Source: Epiperipatus broadwayi (lineage: Eukaryota > Onychophora > Udeonychophora > Euonychophora > Peripatidae). Taken from it: a stretch of DNA of 64,000 nucleotides. Location of the stretch: the NCBI GenBank assembly GCA_028023455.1, contig JAQFVV010012544.1, positions 2,500,396-2,564,395 of the forward strand, in the 5' to 3' direction. Positions within the stretch are counted from its first letter, which is position 1; each line of letters begins with the position of its first letter. The notes beneath the pieces are model-generated. The model was not told the DNA's origin, did not search any database, and was given only the letters and a program-made list of their open reading frames with translations. Shown in pieces: positions 1 to 10,041 of the stretch. The translations under genes and the position numbers were made by a program.

Positions 1-374
1 CATCTGTGTAGCATAAAATATGTGAAAATTCCAAACTCTCTCCCAAATCGTCAATATAAATGTTAAAAATAATAGGGCAAGGATACTGTCCTGAGGTACT
101 CCTACATTACTATAATATGTACCAGAAGAATTATTTTTAAATTTTACATAAGCCATTCTTTTGCTAATAAAAGATTCAAACCATGCAACCAAATTATAGG
201 AAAAACCTAATTTGTACATTTTGTAAAGCAACCTGGAATGATCCACTTTATCAAATGCCTTGGATAAATCAAAATAAACAACATCTAAATGATATTGATT
301 CTTAAAGGCATTAGCATTGTGATCAGTTACTGTTAAAAGATTAGTTTCAGTTGATCTGCCAGGTAAAAAACCAT

Positions 375-722
375 TCAAAATACAGCAAAACTCTCCATAT
401 AGTAGTGCCATCTTGTGCTAACAAGAGCAATCAATGGATGCCAGAAGACCTGTGCATAAAATCCCTATCTAGTGCCTACGCATCCAATATCCCCAGACTA
501 GTTTCTGTCTTGTGGCCTTCATCAGTGAGGAGCCTTGGATCTGAGAGCACTGCACCTGATGAGTAGGCACTAGATAGGGATTTTATGCACAAGCCTTCTG
601 GCATCCATTGATTGCTCTTGTTAGCACAAGATGGCACTACTATATGGAGAGTTTTGCTGTATTTTGAATTGTTTATAACAATTATTGTGCTAGTATGAGA
701 TAGTGATCATGTGATGTTTAGT
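375..722 (+). mobile_element. Hammerhead fold-back element, family 1, copy A (with 13-bp target-site duplication)
   Basis: Two inverted arms of about 105 bp (about 375-480 and 563-667) surround an 83-nt loop. A 55-nt one-sided tail ending in ATCATGTGATGTTTA lies to the right. The insertion is flanked by an exact 13-bp duplication, GGTAAAAAACCAT, at 362-374 and 723-735. It interrupts the RT of the surrounding LINE, so both ends are unambiguous. Other copies lie at 6.25, 20.45, 36.63, 43.7 and 55.6 kb. No protein is encoded. Confidence 0.9.
482..540 (-). ncRNA. Hammerhead-ribozyme-like motif in the loop of fold-back copy A
   Basis: On the minus strand this 59-nt segment starts with AUCCAA and ends with UUGGAU, giving a 6-bp outer stem I. 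An inner 6-bp stem (UCCUCA with UGGGGA) leads to the conserved CUGAUGA box. GAAAC then opens a minimal stem III, ACUAGU, followed by C at the expected cleavage position. Stem II is poor in this copy; in the family consensus it is AGC/GCU around CACAA. The core letters are those of a type I hammerhead. Activity is unknown. Confidence 0.65.
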
Positions 723-2057
723 GGTAAAAAACCATGTTGCACAGGAACCAAAATCTTATTTATGTCATTAACAATTTTCTTATAAACACATCTTTCAAAT
801 ATGCATGCAACTGTATGAAGCACAGAAATTGATCTATAATTATTAACATTATTTTTGAACCATTTTTAAAAATAGGTATAATTTTGGCAAGTTTAAGAGA
901 GTTAGGAAAAATACAATTTTAATGGAACAATTAAGAATATAACACAAAGGAGCAGCAATATATTCTGCACAACCTTTATAAGTGAAAGAAGGTATATTGT
1001 CATAACCTATACTTGAATGTGTTTTGAGTTCTTTGACAGCTGATATAATATCACTATTGTTGAAACAATCGATAGAAATGCTATCATTAAAATGTTCATT
1101 AAACCCAGACAGTTGAGAATTTCCAAATAATTCAGAAAAGTGAATTGAAAAGTCATCACCACTTAAAGATGAATTATAATCCATTTGAGACTTTCTTTTG
1201 GTAATGCCATAATTTTTAATAAATAATCAAACTTTTTTAGGATTATCTCACAAATTGAGCTCCATATTTTTAATATAGTTTTGATAATCAATTTTCTGAA
1301 TAGCTTTAACCAATCTTCTATAATTAACAAAATTATTGTAAAAAAAGTATATTTTGTGTTTTAATGTACTGTTTATGATGATACAATTTCCTTCTAATAA
1401 TTTTATCTGAGAACCAAAAACGAAAATAATAATTGTTTTTCTTTCTTTTTTTTTGGTATATAAAAATCAATCAGATCACGAAATACTTGACTAAAAAAGT
1501 CTATATTATAATTAGCATCTGTTGAGGAATATAACAGGCTCCAATCAAAATTAGAAATTGTTTTACACAGACCCATATAATCCACCTTTTTATATCATCT
1601 TTTAATATTTAAAGGAATATGCCACTTAAAATAATTTATTTTAACAAAAAATTCAATAGGTGGGTGATGTAAATCAATAGGAAAATTAGGAGATAAAACA
1701 CAAAAACAAGTTACCTAGAACATAATCAAGTATTTGCTTATAAGAATTTAAATGGGAATTATGTTGTTTTAAATTCAAAAAATTAAAGAATTGTAACATC
1801 CTATATGCTTTGTGTGATAATGAAGAAATATCAAAAGAAGTATTATTAAATATCTCAGGAACGTTAAAATCTCCAGTAATGATAATATTCATTTTATAAT
1901 CAATCAAAAATTCTTCAAAAGTACAAAGTAATGCATCCAAGTCAGAAAAAGATAAGGCTGGCCTTATATAAATATTCCCTAATAATATTTTTTTATAATG
2001 ATCAAGGGAAACCTCACACCATGTTGATTCACAGTATCTAGAATTGAAAAGCACAGA

Positions 2058-2375
2058 TTTAATAATAATAATTCAATTCAATTTATTTACTGTACAAAAC
2101 TACAGCATTAAGCCAATTCCAGAATTGCACCATAACAATTATACAATAATATACATAAATGAGTATAAATGATGATGATGATGATGATAATAATAACAAT
2201 AGCAACAGCAGCAGCAGTAGTGACAATGACAAGGACAATGACAACAACAACAACAATAATGATAATAGTAATAATTATTATTATTATTATTCAATTCTTT
2301 ATTTATTTAATCAACAGCATTTAGCCAATTATAGATTGCACAGTAAATTAATTATTATATACAAATCTATGTAAG

Positions 2376-2412
<37 letters not shown>

Positions 2413-2440
2413 TTTATAATAATAATAATAATAATAATGA
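2058..2440. repeat. Retroelement tails and trinucleotide microsatellites
   Basis: TTA/AAT tracts (about 2059-2072, 2265-2290, 2379-2437) alternate with a GAT/AAC/AGC-rich stretch at 2168-2260. Two related segments of about 70 bp (about 2073-2150 and 2290-2360) share TTCAATT, TTATTTA, CAGCATTNAGCCAATT and ATTGCAC. They look like 3' tails of two minus-strand retroelement copies. The tract at 2379-2437 is the probable tail of the LINE piece upstream (2440-3550). Confidence 0.6.
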
Positions 2441-3550
2441 AAAAACAGTAAAATGAAAAAATAAGTAAAAAGGTAATATATGAAATGAATTAAGGATAAT
2501 ATTTTTTTCAGATGATTTTAATGAATTGTTTAAAATCTAAATTAAAAATATCTTTATTAGCAAAATCTTTGTTATAAGTTCTAGATAAACAAAGTAAAGG
2601 GGGAAATGTTATTATATCAGATTTACAAATTTTAAGTTCAAAAATATTGCGAGTACAATTATTATAATTCTGTTTCTTGATACTTAATCTAGAAAGTAAA
2701 TTAGATACAGAAATATTCTGGGAAATAAATTTATGAAGAAATTTAAGATCTCTTGTTTTCGTTTCATCATTAAGTCAAAATAGTGTTCATTGTTTAAACT
2801 ATTTAATTTTAAAAATTTGTCAAAAACAGACTGAATTCTTATGATATCTGTCTTGTTATGAGGATTCCATATAATTGAACCATACTCCAAGATGGGAAAA
2901 CTAAGGATATAAAAAGTTTAATTTTTGTACATTTATTAAATGCTTTTCCATATCTGTAAATAGCTCCTATAATTTTAAGAGATTTATTCACCAAAAAATT
3001 AATGTGGTTTTGAAAAATAATAGCATCAGATTTGGATAGCTTAGTACAAGACAAATAAAAAAAATTTTGACATTGACCAGAACACTTATTTCTGAGTTGC
3101 ATGAGAAATAATCAAAGAACAACTATGACAAAAGGTAATGTCTGGAATTTTATTTTTATCAGGAATAAGCTGATTAGCTATAGTATTCGCAGAGGGATAA
3201 TCTGAATCAGAAATTGGTGAATTTGAAAAAGATGATTGAAAAGAAAAGGCAGCATTATTATTAAGAGAAACCTTACAATAATCTTATATAAAAACAGTCC
3301 CACTACAATCCTTATTATTAACAGAATTAAAACAGTCTAAGTGATATTTCAAACCACAGGGCCCAGAACATTTCAAAGATTTTTGCCTTCCATAAATAGC
3401 AGATTGATATAATGGATAACGAATGGAAAAAGATGCCATAATAAAATTGAAAATATTAAGCAATGTATATAAAAAAATGATAATTAAAAAAAAGCTCAGA
3501 AAAAAAATGTTAATAGTATTTATACCCACATATAAGATATCAACAATCAT
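2440..3550 (-). pseudogene. LINE copy: PHD-like ORF1 pieces joined to an RT C-terminus
   Basis: Minus-strand reading gives a cysteine-rich piece (about 3450-3284) with CSGPCGLKYHLDC, then a second (about 3102-3020) with KCSGQCQNFFYLSC. Both resemble the PHD-type zinc fingers found in ORF1 of some CR1-like LINEs. The second runs directly into HINFLVNKSLKIIGAIYR and then EYGSIIWNPHNKTDIIRIQS (about 2890-2800), the typical region after the RT palm. The endonuclease and most of the RT are therefore missing by internal deletion. A non-coding 3' region and a TTA tail (2379-2437) follow. Several frameshifts are present. It probably belongs to the same family as the fragment at 1-2057. Confidence 0.75.
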
Positions 3551-3774
3551 GTCATTAAATATATTAAATTGTTAAAAATAATCTATTAGAATGTTTCAAT
3601 GAATTAATTGACTCCAATCAAAATTTTTACAAGTCTTTTTAACACAAATCTCGTCTTTTTTCAGTAAGAAAATAATAAACTTTTTTTTTAAAAAAAGTAT
3701 TCTTTAAAAATATTGTCATGCATTTATTTGCAACAATAAACAATTTAAAAAAATTTTGTTTATACGAAGGTAAT

Positions 3775-4430
3775 GAATCAATGAGGAACTAAGAACAATA
3801 ACTTCCAAAACTCAAAGTCCATTAAGAATAAAACCTGTACATATTATATTATTTTGACGTCTGACGTCAATAAGTTTACGCAGTTTTCAATCATCAATTA
3901 TTTCTAGACAATAGAAAACCCTAAAAACATTTTTTTTTAAATATATTTTGGCTTAAGTAATTTTAATATATATATATATACACACATTAATCCTTAATTA
4001 AAGTTTTATAAAATTTATATTATTATGATTACAGAAAAGTTATGTCATTTTCCAATATATCTATAAAAACAATTATTCAAACTACAAATTAAAGATGTAG
4101 TAATCTGTTAAAAGTAATATATATTGTATATTCAGAGGTATTACATACTCTTAGGTATTATATACTCCGAGGTGAAGCAACTTGGAAAACACTTGATCAC
4201 ACTAAGATAAGAAATTAAGAACAATAACTTTCAAAACTGAAAATCCATTAAGAATAAAAAGCTGTGTATATTATATCACTTTGACATCAGTAAGATTTTA
4301 CAGTTTTCAACCATCAATCATTTCAAGACAAATAATAAAAATATTAAAAAATCACATTTTGATTTAACTGATTTAAAAATATATATACCCATATCAATCC
4401 TTGATTAAAGTTTTATAAAATTTGTAAATA
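3775..4430. repeat. Direct repeat pair of about 240 bp
   Basis: The segments 3775-4020 and 4205-4430 are diverged direct copies. Shared blocks include AAGAACAATAACTT, CCATTAAGAATAAAA, CAGTTTTCAA.CATCAAT and AAAGTTTTATAAAATTT. The first copy carries TGACGTC twice, eight bases apart. No coding sense was found. The pair ends just before the mitochondrial block, with about 240 bp of unassigned AT-rich sequence between. Confidence 0.6.
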
Positions 4431-4675
4431 TATAAACAATGACTGTCATAATCATAATGTTAAGTCAAGCTTTCTGTTCATATAAGAATAACGAGAAGAT
4501 ATTTAACAAAAGTTCCATTAGTGTTTAAAGAAAAAAATAAAACACGTCCTTCTCCTTCGAGCACCGGAAGTATAATAATAATAATTAACTGAACATGTTT
4601 TCAGTCGATTCATCGTTAATAATAAATCTAAATTTATCAACAACAAAAAATTAAGAAATTTTTTTTTTCATTTTC

Positions 4676-5197
4676 CCAATAAAATAATTTTATAAAGCTT
4701 AATAGGGCCTTCTTATCCCTCAATTTTATTCTAATTTCTTCACTAAAAAATTATTTTTAATATATTATTTAAGAAAGTACTATTTTATTTCTCCATTCAT
4801 ACCAGTCTTAATTTATAAGATAAAGGATTATGCTATCTTCACATAGTCATAAGTATTACGTCCATTAAAATGTCATTTGGCAGATATTACCTTTTAATAT
4901 TTTCAAAAAGTTATTATTTTTAAAAACACATAAAGCAAACTTTGCTACATTCCTAAATTATTTCTTTTTTAGTTTAAATTTATTAACCTCTCCTTTATAT
5001 CTTTACATATATCAAATCAATAAATTTTATTATTGCTAATCCAATAATAAATTATTAAACATCATTAAAAAACTATAGTAACATTATAAGAACTATATAT
5101 CATTAATTTTGTTAGTATTTTATTTAATTATTTTTGCAACAACTTCTTAATTAAAATTTAGATCAATTAATTTAGAAAAATTAACTTAATTTTTTTC
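4676..5197 (-). pseudogene. rrnL: Nuclear mitochondrial insertion: 16S rRNA fragment
   Basis: The plus strand shows the reverse complement of familiar mitochondrial 16S landmarks. AATAGGGCCTTCTTATCCCT (near 4701) corresponds to the GACGAGAAGACCCTAT site. Then come CATTCATACCAG, GATTATGCTATCTTCACATAG (about 4827, the reverse of the CTG-rich peptidyl-transferase region) and ATTTGGCAGATATTACC (near 4874). Base changes at normally fixed sites mark it as decayed, and it lies in a repeat-rich nuclear context. The left edge is approximate. The right part continues up to a fold-back insertion. Confidence 0.8.
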
Positions 5198-5484
5198 ATA
5201 AATCTATTATAAGTCAATTATTTTATATAGCATGATGTTTTTTATAAACAATAATATTAAAACAGCATTAAACTGTTGCACATGTGCTTTGGATTTTAAA
5301 TATAAAATGAATGAATACTAACACTTCAACCACATGATAAAGTCTTTGGCCATTCTATCTTTTCCAAAGACTTTATCATGTGGTTGAAGTGTTAGTATTC
5401 ATTCATTTTATATTTAAAATCTAAAGTGCATGTGCAACAGTTTAATGCTGTTTTAATAATATTATTGTTTATAAATCTATTATA
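5198..5484. mobile_element. Fold-back element with arms of about 110 bp and a 14-bp target-site duplication
   Basis: Nearly perfect inverted arms (5241-5349 and 5364-5475) flank a 14-nt loop. The direct repeat ATAAATCTATTATA at 5198-5211 and 5471-5484 brackets the element plus a one-sided tail of about 29 nt (5212-5240). The one-sided tail and the short duplication resemble fold-back family 1, but the arm sequence is unrelated and no hammerhead core was seen. It lies inside the mitochondrial insertion and is therefore younger than it. Confidence 0.8.
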
Positions 5485-5559
5485 CAAAAAGTACATTTTA
5501 ATTTTAATTATTTAGTTTCAATTTTTTCTTAAAACTATTTAATTGAATTTAATTATTAT

Positions 5560-6240
5560 ATACTAATATTTAAAAACTTAATTTTTTTTAAAAAACATTT
5601 TCAAATCTTTTATTTAATTTATGTAAATAAATTAATAATTTAAACTTTTTATAAACCTTTAATTAAAAATAATTATTTATTAACAAAAATATTAGTAATA
5701 TATTACTTTTAATTTAAAAATCTTTAACATCAAAATTCAGGTCAGTAGCCGCAGTTATATGTTATTATATTTTATTTTTTACTGGATAAATAAATTAAAT
5801 TATATTTTTATTAAAAATAACATTTACAATATTAATAATCTTACAATTCTCTTTTATCTAGTCAAAAACCAGGATTAGATACCCTATTACTCTAGCAAAA
5901 AATAATATTGTAAATAAATAAATAAATGTAATAGTATTAACTTTTACAAAAAAAAATTTGTTTCTTTAATTGATTATCCCCAATATACTTTACTTAATGA
6001 TTATCTGTATATCATCATATAAGAAATTATTTTAAATAAATTTCAAAAAAAGAAAAAGCTTTAAAGTCAGATCAAGGTGCAATTTTATTGAGATGAAATG
6101 AATTAATTTATATTTTAAAAACATTAAAAATAGAATTTGTTAGTAAAATTAAATTATTGTCTTTAATTGAAAATTAACATTCATATGTACATATTGCCCA
6201 TTATTCTTGTTTTTTAAAAAAATTAAGAAAAGTTAAAGAA
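5560..6240 (+). pseudogene. rrnS: Nuclear mitochondrial insertion: 12S rRNA fragment
   Basis: Sense-strand 12S landmarks are present in order. CAGTAGCCGCAGTTAT (5743-5758) is a decayed form of the CAGCAGCCGCGGTTA motif. CCAGGATTAGATACCCTAT (about 5869) is the universal 12S primer site. AAGTCAGATCAAGGTGCA (about 6064) lies towards the 3' end. The start is approximate. The orientation is opposite to the 16S fragment upstream, which is not the usual animal arrangement. The break must lie between about 5485 and 5740. Confidence 0.85.
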
Positions 6241-6250
6241 AAGTAGATCT

Positions 6251-6475
6251 AAAACAGGCAAAACTCACTATATGTATTGCCACACATAGCAAGCTAGAGT
6301 AATCAATGGATGCCAGAAGGCTAGTGCATAAAATCCCCATCTAGTGCCTACTCATGAGTAGCCTTCTGGCATCCATTGATTACTCTAGCTTGCTGTGTGT
6401 GACAATACATATAGTGAGTTTTGCCTGTTTTAACAACAGTTATACACAAGCATAAGAGGGCATGATCATGTGATG
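6251..6475 (+). mobile_element. Hammerhead fold-back element, family 1, copy B (loop deleted)
   Basis: The arms at about 6251-6322 and 6358-6432 are near-identical inverted copies of the family 1 arm (AAAACAGGCAAAACTCA at the ends). The one-sided tail ATCATGTGATGTTTAT follows to about 6480. The inner loop holds only one leg of arm sequence, so the hammerhead segment found in copies A, C and D is missing. Imperfect TAGATCTAA / TAAATCTAA flanks may be a target-site duplication. It is inserted in the mitochondrial block between 12S and nad6. Confidence 0.8.
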
Positions 6476-6532
6476 TTTATTGGCTTAAATTAAATCTAAT
6501 AGATATAAATTAAATTTAGAATTTAATTAATT

Positions 6533-7018
6533 ATGACTATTATATACTCTTTAATAATAATAACTGGATTAATAATTTCTTTGCATAAACTATCCTATTT
6601 CAATATGAATCTCTATTATTATTTATGTAATTTCAATTTTAATTGGGATTAATTTCCAAATTTTTTTATATAGATATATTATCATCTTAATTTACTTAGA
6701 AGGTCTTTTTATTTTATTTTTATTTATTACTAGATTAGCAAGAAATGAAAAAAATTTGTTTAAATTATCTTAAACTTTCAAATTTATTACTATATTTATT
6801 ATACTTATAATATGTTTAACATTTATAATTTGATTAGAACAAATTCAAAACTTGGATTCTTTCTCATCTATAATTCAAATTTTTTCCTAACTCTTATACA
6901 AGAATTCATACAAAAAATATTGGAAAAATCACAATTTTCCTAGCAACTTATCTCATGCCTAATTAGAGTAGTAAAAATCTGTCATTTAATTGATGGTCCA
7001 ATCCGGCCAAAAATGTAA
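6533..7018 (+). pseudogene. nad6: Nuclear mitochondrial insertion: NADH dehydrogenase subunit 6 (nad6)
   Basis: The stretch is about 486 nt, close to the usual nad6 length. Read with the invertebrate mitochondrial code (AGA as Ser) it starts MTIIYSL. Mid-way (about 6690-6750) it has IYLEGLFILFLFITSLASNE, and it ends with VVKICHLIDGPIRPKM before TAA. The SLASNE block and the GP.RP end are conserved nad6 features, the first mainly in arthropods. At least two frameshifts (near 6620 and 6940) break the reading, so it is a dead nuclear copy. AGA as Ser also confirms a mitochondrial origin. Confidence 0.8.
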
Positions 7019-8279
7019 TTTATATAAAAAATAATAATTTTACAATTAATTATTCATATAAAGATAACTATTAAATTCTTATAATTCGCCCTTTTTTGCG
7101 AGTGGATGGTATAAATATAAAATTTTATTACAATAATTAAATGTATTATAAATAAAATTATAAATTTATAATAATATATTTTTTATTTGATGAAATTAAA
7201 ACTTGTGATATATATATTATTTAAAACAATTAATATATTTATTATATTGTTATATATTATTATTAGACATAAACATATATATATATATTAAGAAATAGAA
7301 CTATATATATATATATTAATGTAAAATAAAAATTGTTTAATTAAGTTTTAATAAGTTCTTTAGACAATTTATGATTAAAACATTATTATTTATACAAATA
7401 TCTTAACCGCTATTTGAGACTCCTGATTATATAACTATGCATTACCATTGATGTTAAGTCCACAATATTTTATATGATTGTTAAATCTATTAACCCTTAA
7501 AGTTATTCCCTTTTGCGCATCTGCGTGAAATCACTTATATTATAATTTATACTTACATATATAATTTTATCTATATGTGTATCATCAAGGTACACCATAA
7601 TCTCGCTCTTTTAATCTTGTAATTAACAATTAAAAACAAAACTGCTTATAGAAATCCATACAATTTTTAAACACAAAGTAAATTTTATAATTTAAATATA
7701 ATAACACTTTATATCTCCCTAAAAAAAAGTTTTTTAACATAAAAATAACCAATATATAATTAACCCCCCCCCCCCCGCAACATTATTAATTTAATGAGTA
7801 AAACTCGATTATCTATATCATCGACTCGCCAAAAAAAAGGCGAGTCATGAGAATTTGATAAATTTATAATTTATTGATGTTTAAATTATTTTAATCGTTA
7901 ATTTATTACTGAAAATGTATTAATGCATCTTATTGTCTTCAACAATATGTTAAAAGCTAACTTTATATAATAAATATTCTAAACAAGTTTTAATTGAATT
8001 TTTCTAAATTTTTTGTAAAAATATATATCTATTTATTTGCTAGAATATGTACTCCTTGAAGCCAAAAGATTCAAATAATGTTATATCAATTTTTTCAAAT
8101 GAAAATTTACTTCATTTTATTACTAAATTTAAAAAGAATTGAGATCTAATTGGGGGGGGGGGGATTACATTTGAAAAATATATATATATTAGTTTCATTC
8201 TTCCTTTAAAAAAAAAATCTTCTTTTACCCTTGACATAAAAATCCCTCAATTAATGAATTCAGGTTTTTCAGTTCAGCC
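7019..8279. other. AT-rich stretch, possibly more mitochondrial-derived sequence; no gene seen
   Basis: No ORF or RNA gene is recognised. The stretch has AT-dinucleotide runs near 7210 and 7280, a run of 14 C at about 7764, and a run of 11 G near 8153. TTCGCCCTTTTTTGCGAGTGG near 7086 faintly echoes the exact hairpin at 7823-7846. Some of it may come from the mitochondrial non-coding region or tRNAs, but I could not identify any. Confidence 0.4.
7823..7846. repeat. Perfect GC-rich hairpin with an A8 loop
   Basis: The 8-bp stem GACTCGCC / GGCGAGTC closes a loop of eight A. It stands out in a region of more than 80% AT. It has no T-run after it in the plus direction, and its role is unknown. 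Confidence 0.6.
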
Positions 8280-8560
8280 TCCATTCTATCTCAAGTAATA
8301 AATACACATGACCACACACATCCTAAAAAGATATATGATCCCCAATATACATATTTCATACAGAACCAGCACTCATCAGTTGGACCAGAACATAATCTCC
8401 CACACATATATACTATCAGTGCTTGGTTTATATTAAGATAACAATTCCTCAAACTTTAGTAGCCAGGCGTCAATCTTCTTATGCTTCCAACTATTCAACC
8501 CTTTATGTTAATGAAATCCACTCTATCTCAATATAAGCAAAATTGCATAATTCCTTAGGT
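8280..8560 (-). mobile_element. Hammerhead repeat, family 3, copy a
   Basis: This is a minus-oriented copy of the dispersed repeat best seen at 38.16-38.52 and 58.07-58.43 kb. Shared blocks are the hammerhead segment (8334-8394), CTATCAGTGCTTGGTTTATATTAAGATA, and a diverged CTATTCAACC / CCAT..TCATTGAA region. The ends are approximate, and no target-site duplication is visible. Confidence 0.7.
8334..8394 (-). ncRNA. Type I hammerhead-like motif, family 3 copy a
   Basis: On the minus strand: outer stem I UAUGUUC with GAUCAUA (one mismatch), an internal loop, inner stem CCAA/UUGG, then CUGAUGA (8373-8379). Stem II is GUGCUG/CUGUAU around GUU, with one mismatch. GAA follows, then stem III AUA/UAU around UG, and A at the cleavage position. 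All core bases are intact. Confidence 0.7.
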
Positions 8561-9617
8561 TTATATTTTATAAAATATCACATATTTCAGGAAATATTGA
8601 GTAATAGAAAATATAATTATGTGGAGTAGAAAGAATTTATATTTATTAATTATACAATGTTTATTATTCAGTTTATCATGTTAAATTGTAAAATACTTAT
8701 AAGTAAATAAGTGTACCAGAAATTTTTATTAATCTAATTTTTAAAAATCTCTGAATAAAGCTAGAATCAATAGTTAAAGAGGCTATAGTAAGTCAGAGTA
8801 GTTTAACTTTGTTAAAGAAATTATACACAGCTACATATTGTTACCTTATACATTAAACTGGATTACTGTATTATATATTTTTCAAGATCGATGTAAGACA
8901 TATAAATAAACTTATATATACTGATGATCTCATACTTATTTACTAAAAAGTATAGAAGTCTTTAAAAATTTTATTATGTAAATTAATAACAAAGTAAAAT
9001 GAAGAAATTATAAATAAATATAGAGTTATCAAATATTGCGATAACAGAGTCAATAACTGATTTTGAAATCATAACAATATTGAACACAGCTTTAATTAAA
9101 GTCATGGAAAAAAAATTATTTGAACTATCAGAATTATTCAAGTTATAGTATTTTTTATTATTATTGAAAAAACATTTATTGTTAAGAAACTATGCACAAA
9201 TATTAACATATTTACAGAAGAATACATTTATGTTACATAAACAAACGTATCCTGAAATTACAATCATAATGGTACAGGTAATATAGCACATTGTTTAACT
9301 CCAATAAAGTGTTATCTAAATTGGTACAGTGACATATTTTAATATTGAATAATCATGATGATTAAACTGATGAGTCTGAATATGTATTTTTCAAGAATGA
9401 AATCTGATGGAAAATGTTAAGAGAAATAAATATTTAAACTAAGAAAGAGCTCAACTGAATATTGTTGATTGCCAAGGTTTGGTCATGATGTTCCTGGGTA
9501 AACATTTGAAAGAGTAAGAGTTGAATCATTCATTTTTAATTTTTTTTTTAGTACATTGTATTTTTTATTGTTAAATATTATGGTACAGCATGCAAGTCAT
9601 GTGAATAATTACAGGTA
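8561..9617. other. AT-rich spacer; nothing recognised
   Basis: No ORF, RNA gene or repeat of note was found. Only short A/T runs are present. Confidence 0.5.
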
Positions 9618-10035
9618 TTGTACACTTATAAAATGCAAATAGGCATAGAGATGAGAAGTATGGGCAGGTTTGAAAATTTTGTAACATTTCTTCAGGATAA
9701 TTCAAGTTTTAGCTTGAACCAGTCATTAAAAAACATTTTGCTTGAAGTTATACCCTATAATAAATTAAAAGAAATTTCAACTATGATAGAAGATCACAAC
9801 GGTTTTGGAATTTGGTTAGAGTTCTATCAATTGGCAAGTTGGTCCATAGATGTCTAGATGGTGAAATCCTCTTATTTAAATCTTTAAATAATATGCCATT
9901 GAGAGATATGATAAAATCAGCATTCTCAATGGCATGATCTATGAAAAAGAACCACTTGATGTATGAAATTGAAATGAGTGATGGTACTGTAGGAGAGATG
10001 GCACCATGGTTTTGCATTAGTCTAAATATCATAAT
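9618..10035 (+). other. Possible decayed coding stretch of unknown origin
   Basis: An open stretch (9618-9857) reads MRSMGRFENFVTFLQDNSS and then IPYNKLKEISTMIEDHNGFG. After a frameshift near 9830 it continues as HRCLDGEILLFKSLNNMPLR up to about 9930, then MYEIEMSDGTVGEMAPWFCI. The amino-acid composition is less low-complexity than that of chance ORFs nearby. I do not recognise the family; a transposon-derived remnant is possible. It could be chance. Confidence 0.2.
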
Positions 10036-10041
10036 ATGCAT

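Larger units (their letters stand above)
1..2057 (-). pseudogene. Non-LTR retrotransposon (LINE) fragment: endonuclease and reverse transcriptase
   Basis: This is the endonuclease plus N-terminal RT part of an APE-type LINE, read on the minus strand. The endonuclease part (about 2057-1686) has the ITGDFNVPE motif typical of the APE fold. The RT start (about 1184-850) has VKELKTHSSIGYDNIP. Further down come the QHGFLP and GRSTE pieces, a FDLSKAFD block (near 250) and GVPQDS (near 90). The FADD catalytic box would lie beyond the window edge. The frame is broken between endonuclease and RT, and a fold-back element at 375-722 splits the RT between QHGFLP and GRSTE. The 5' end stops abruptly against a TTA-rich tail, as in a 5'-truncated copy. 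The clade is not certain; CR1/Jockey-like is my guess. Confidence 0.85.

Noticed and set aside
9366-9410. Isolated CTGATGAGTCTG with GAAAT about 35 nt later
   Set aside because: No paired stem II, stem I or stem III could be drawn; probably chance.
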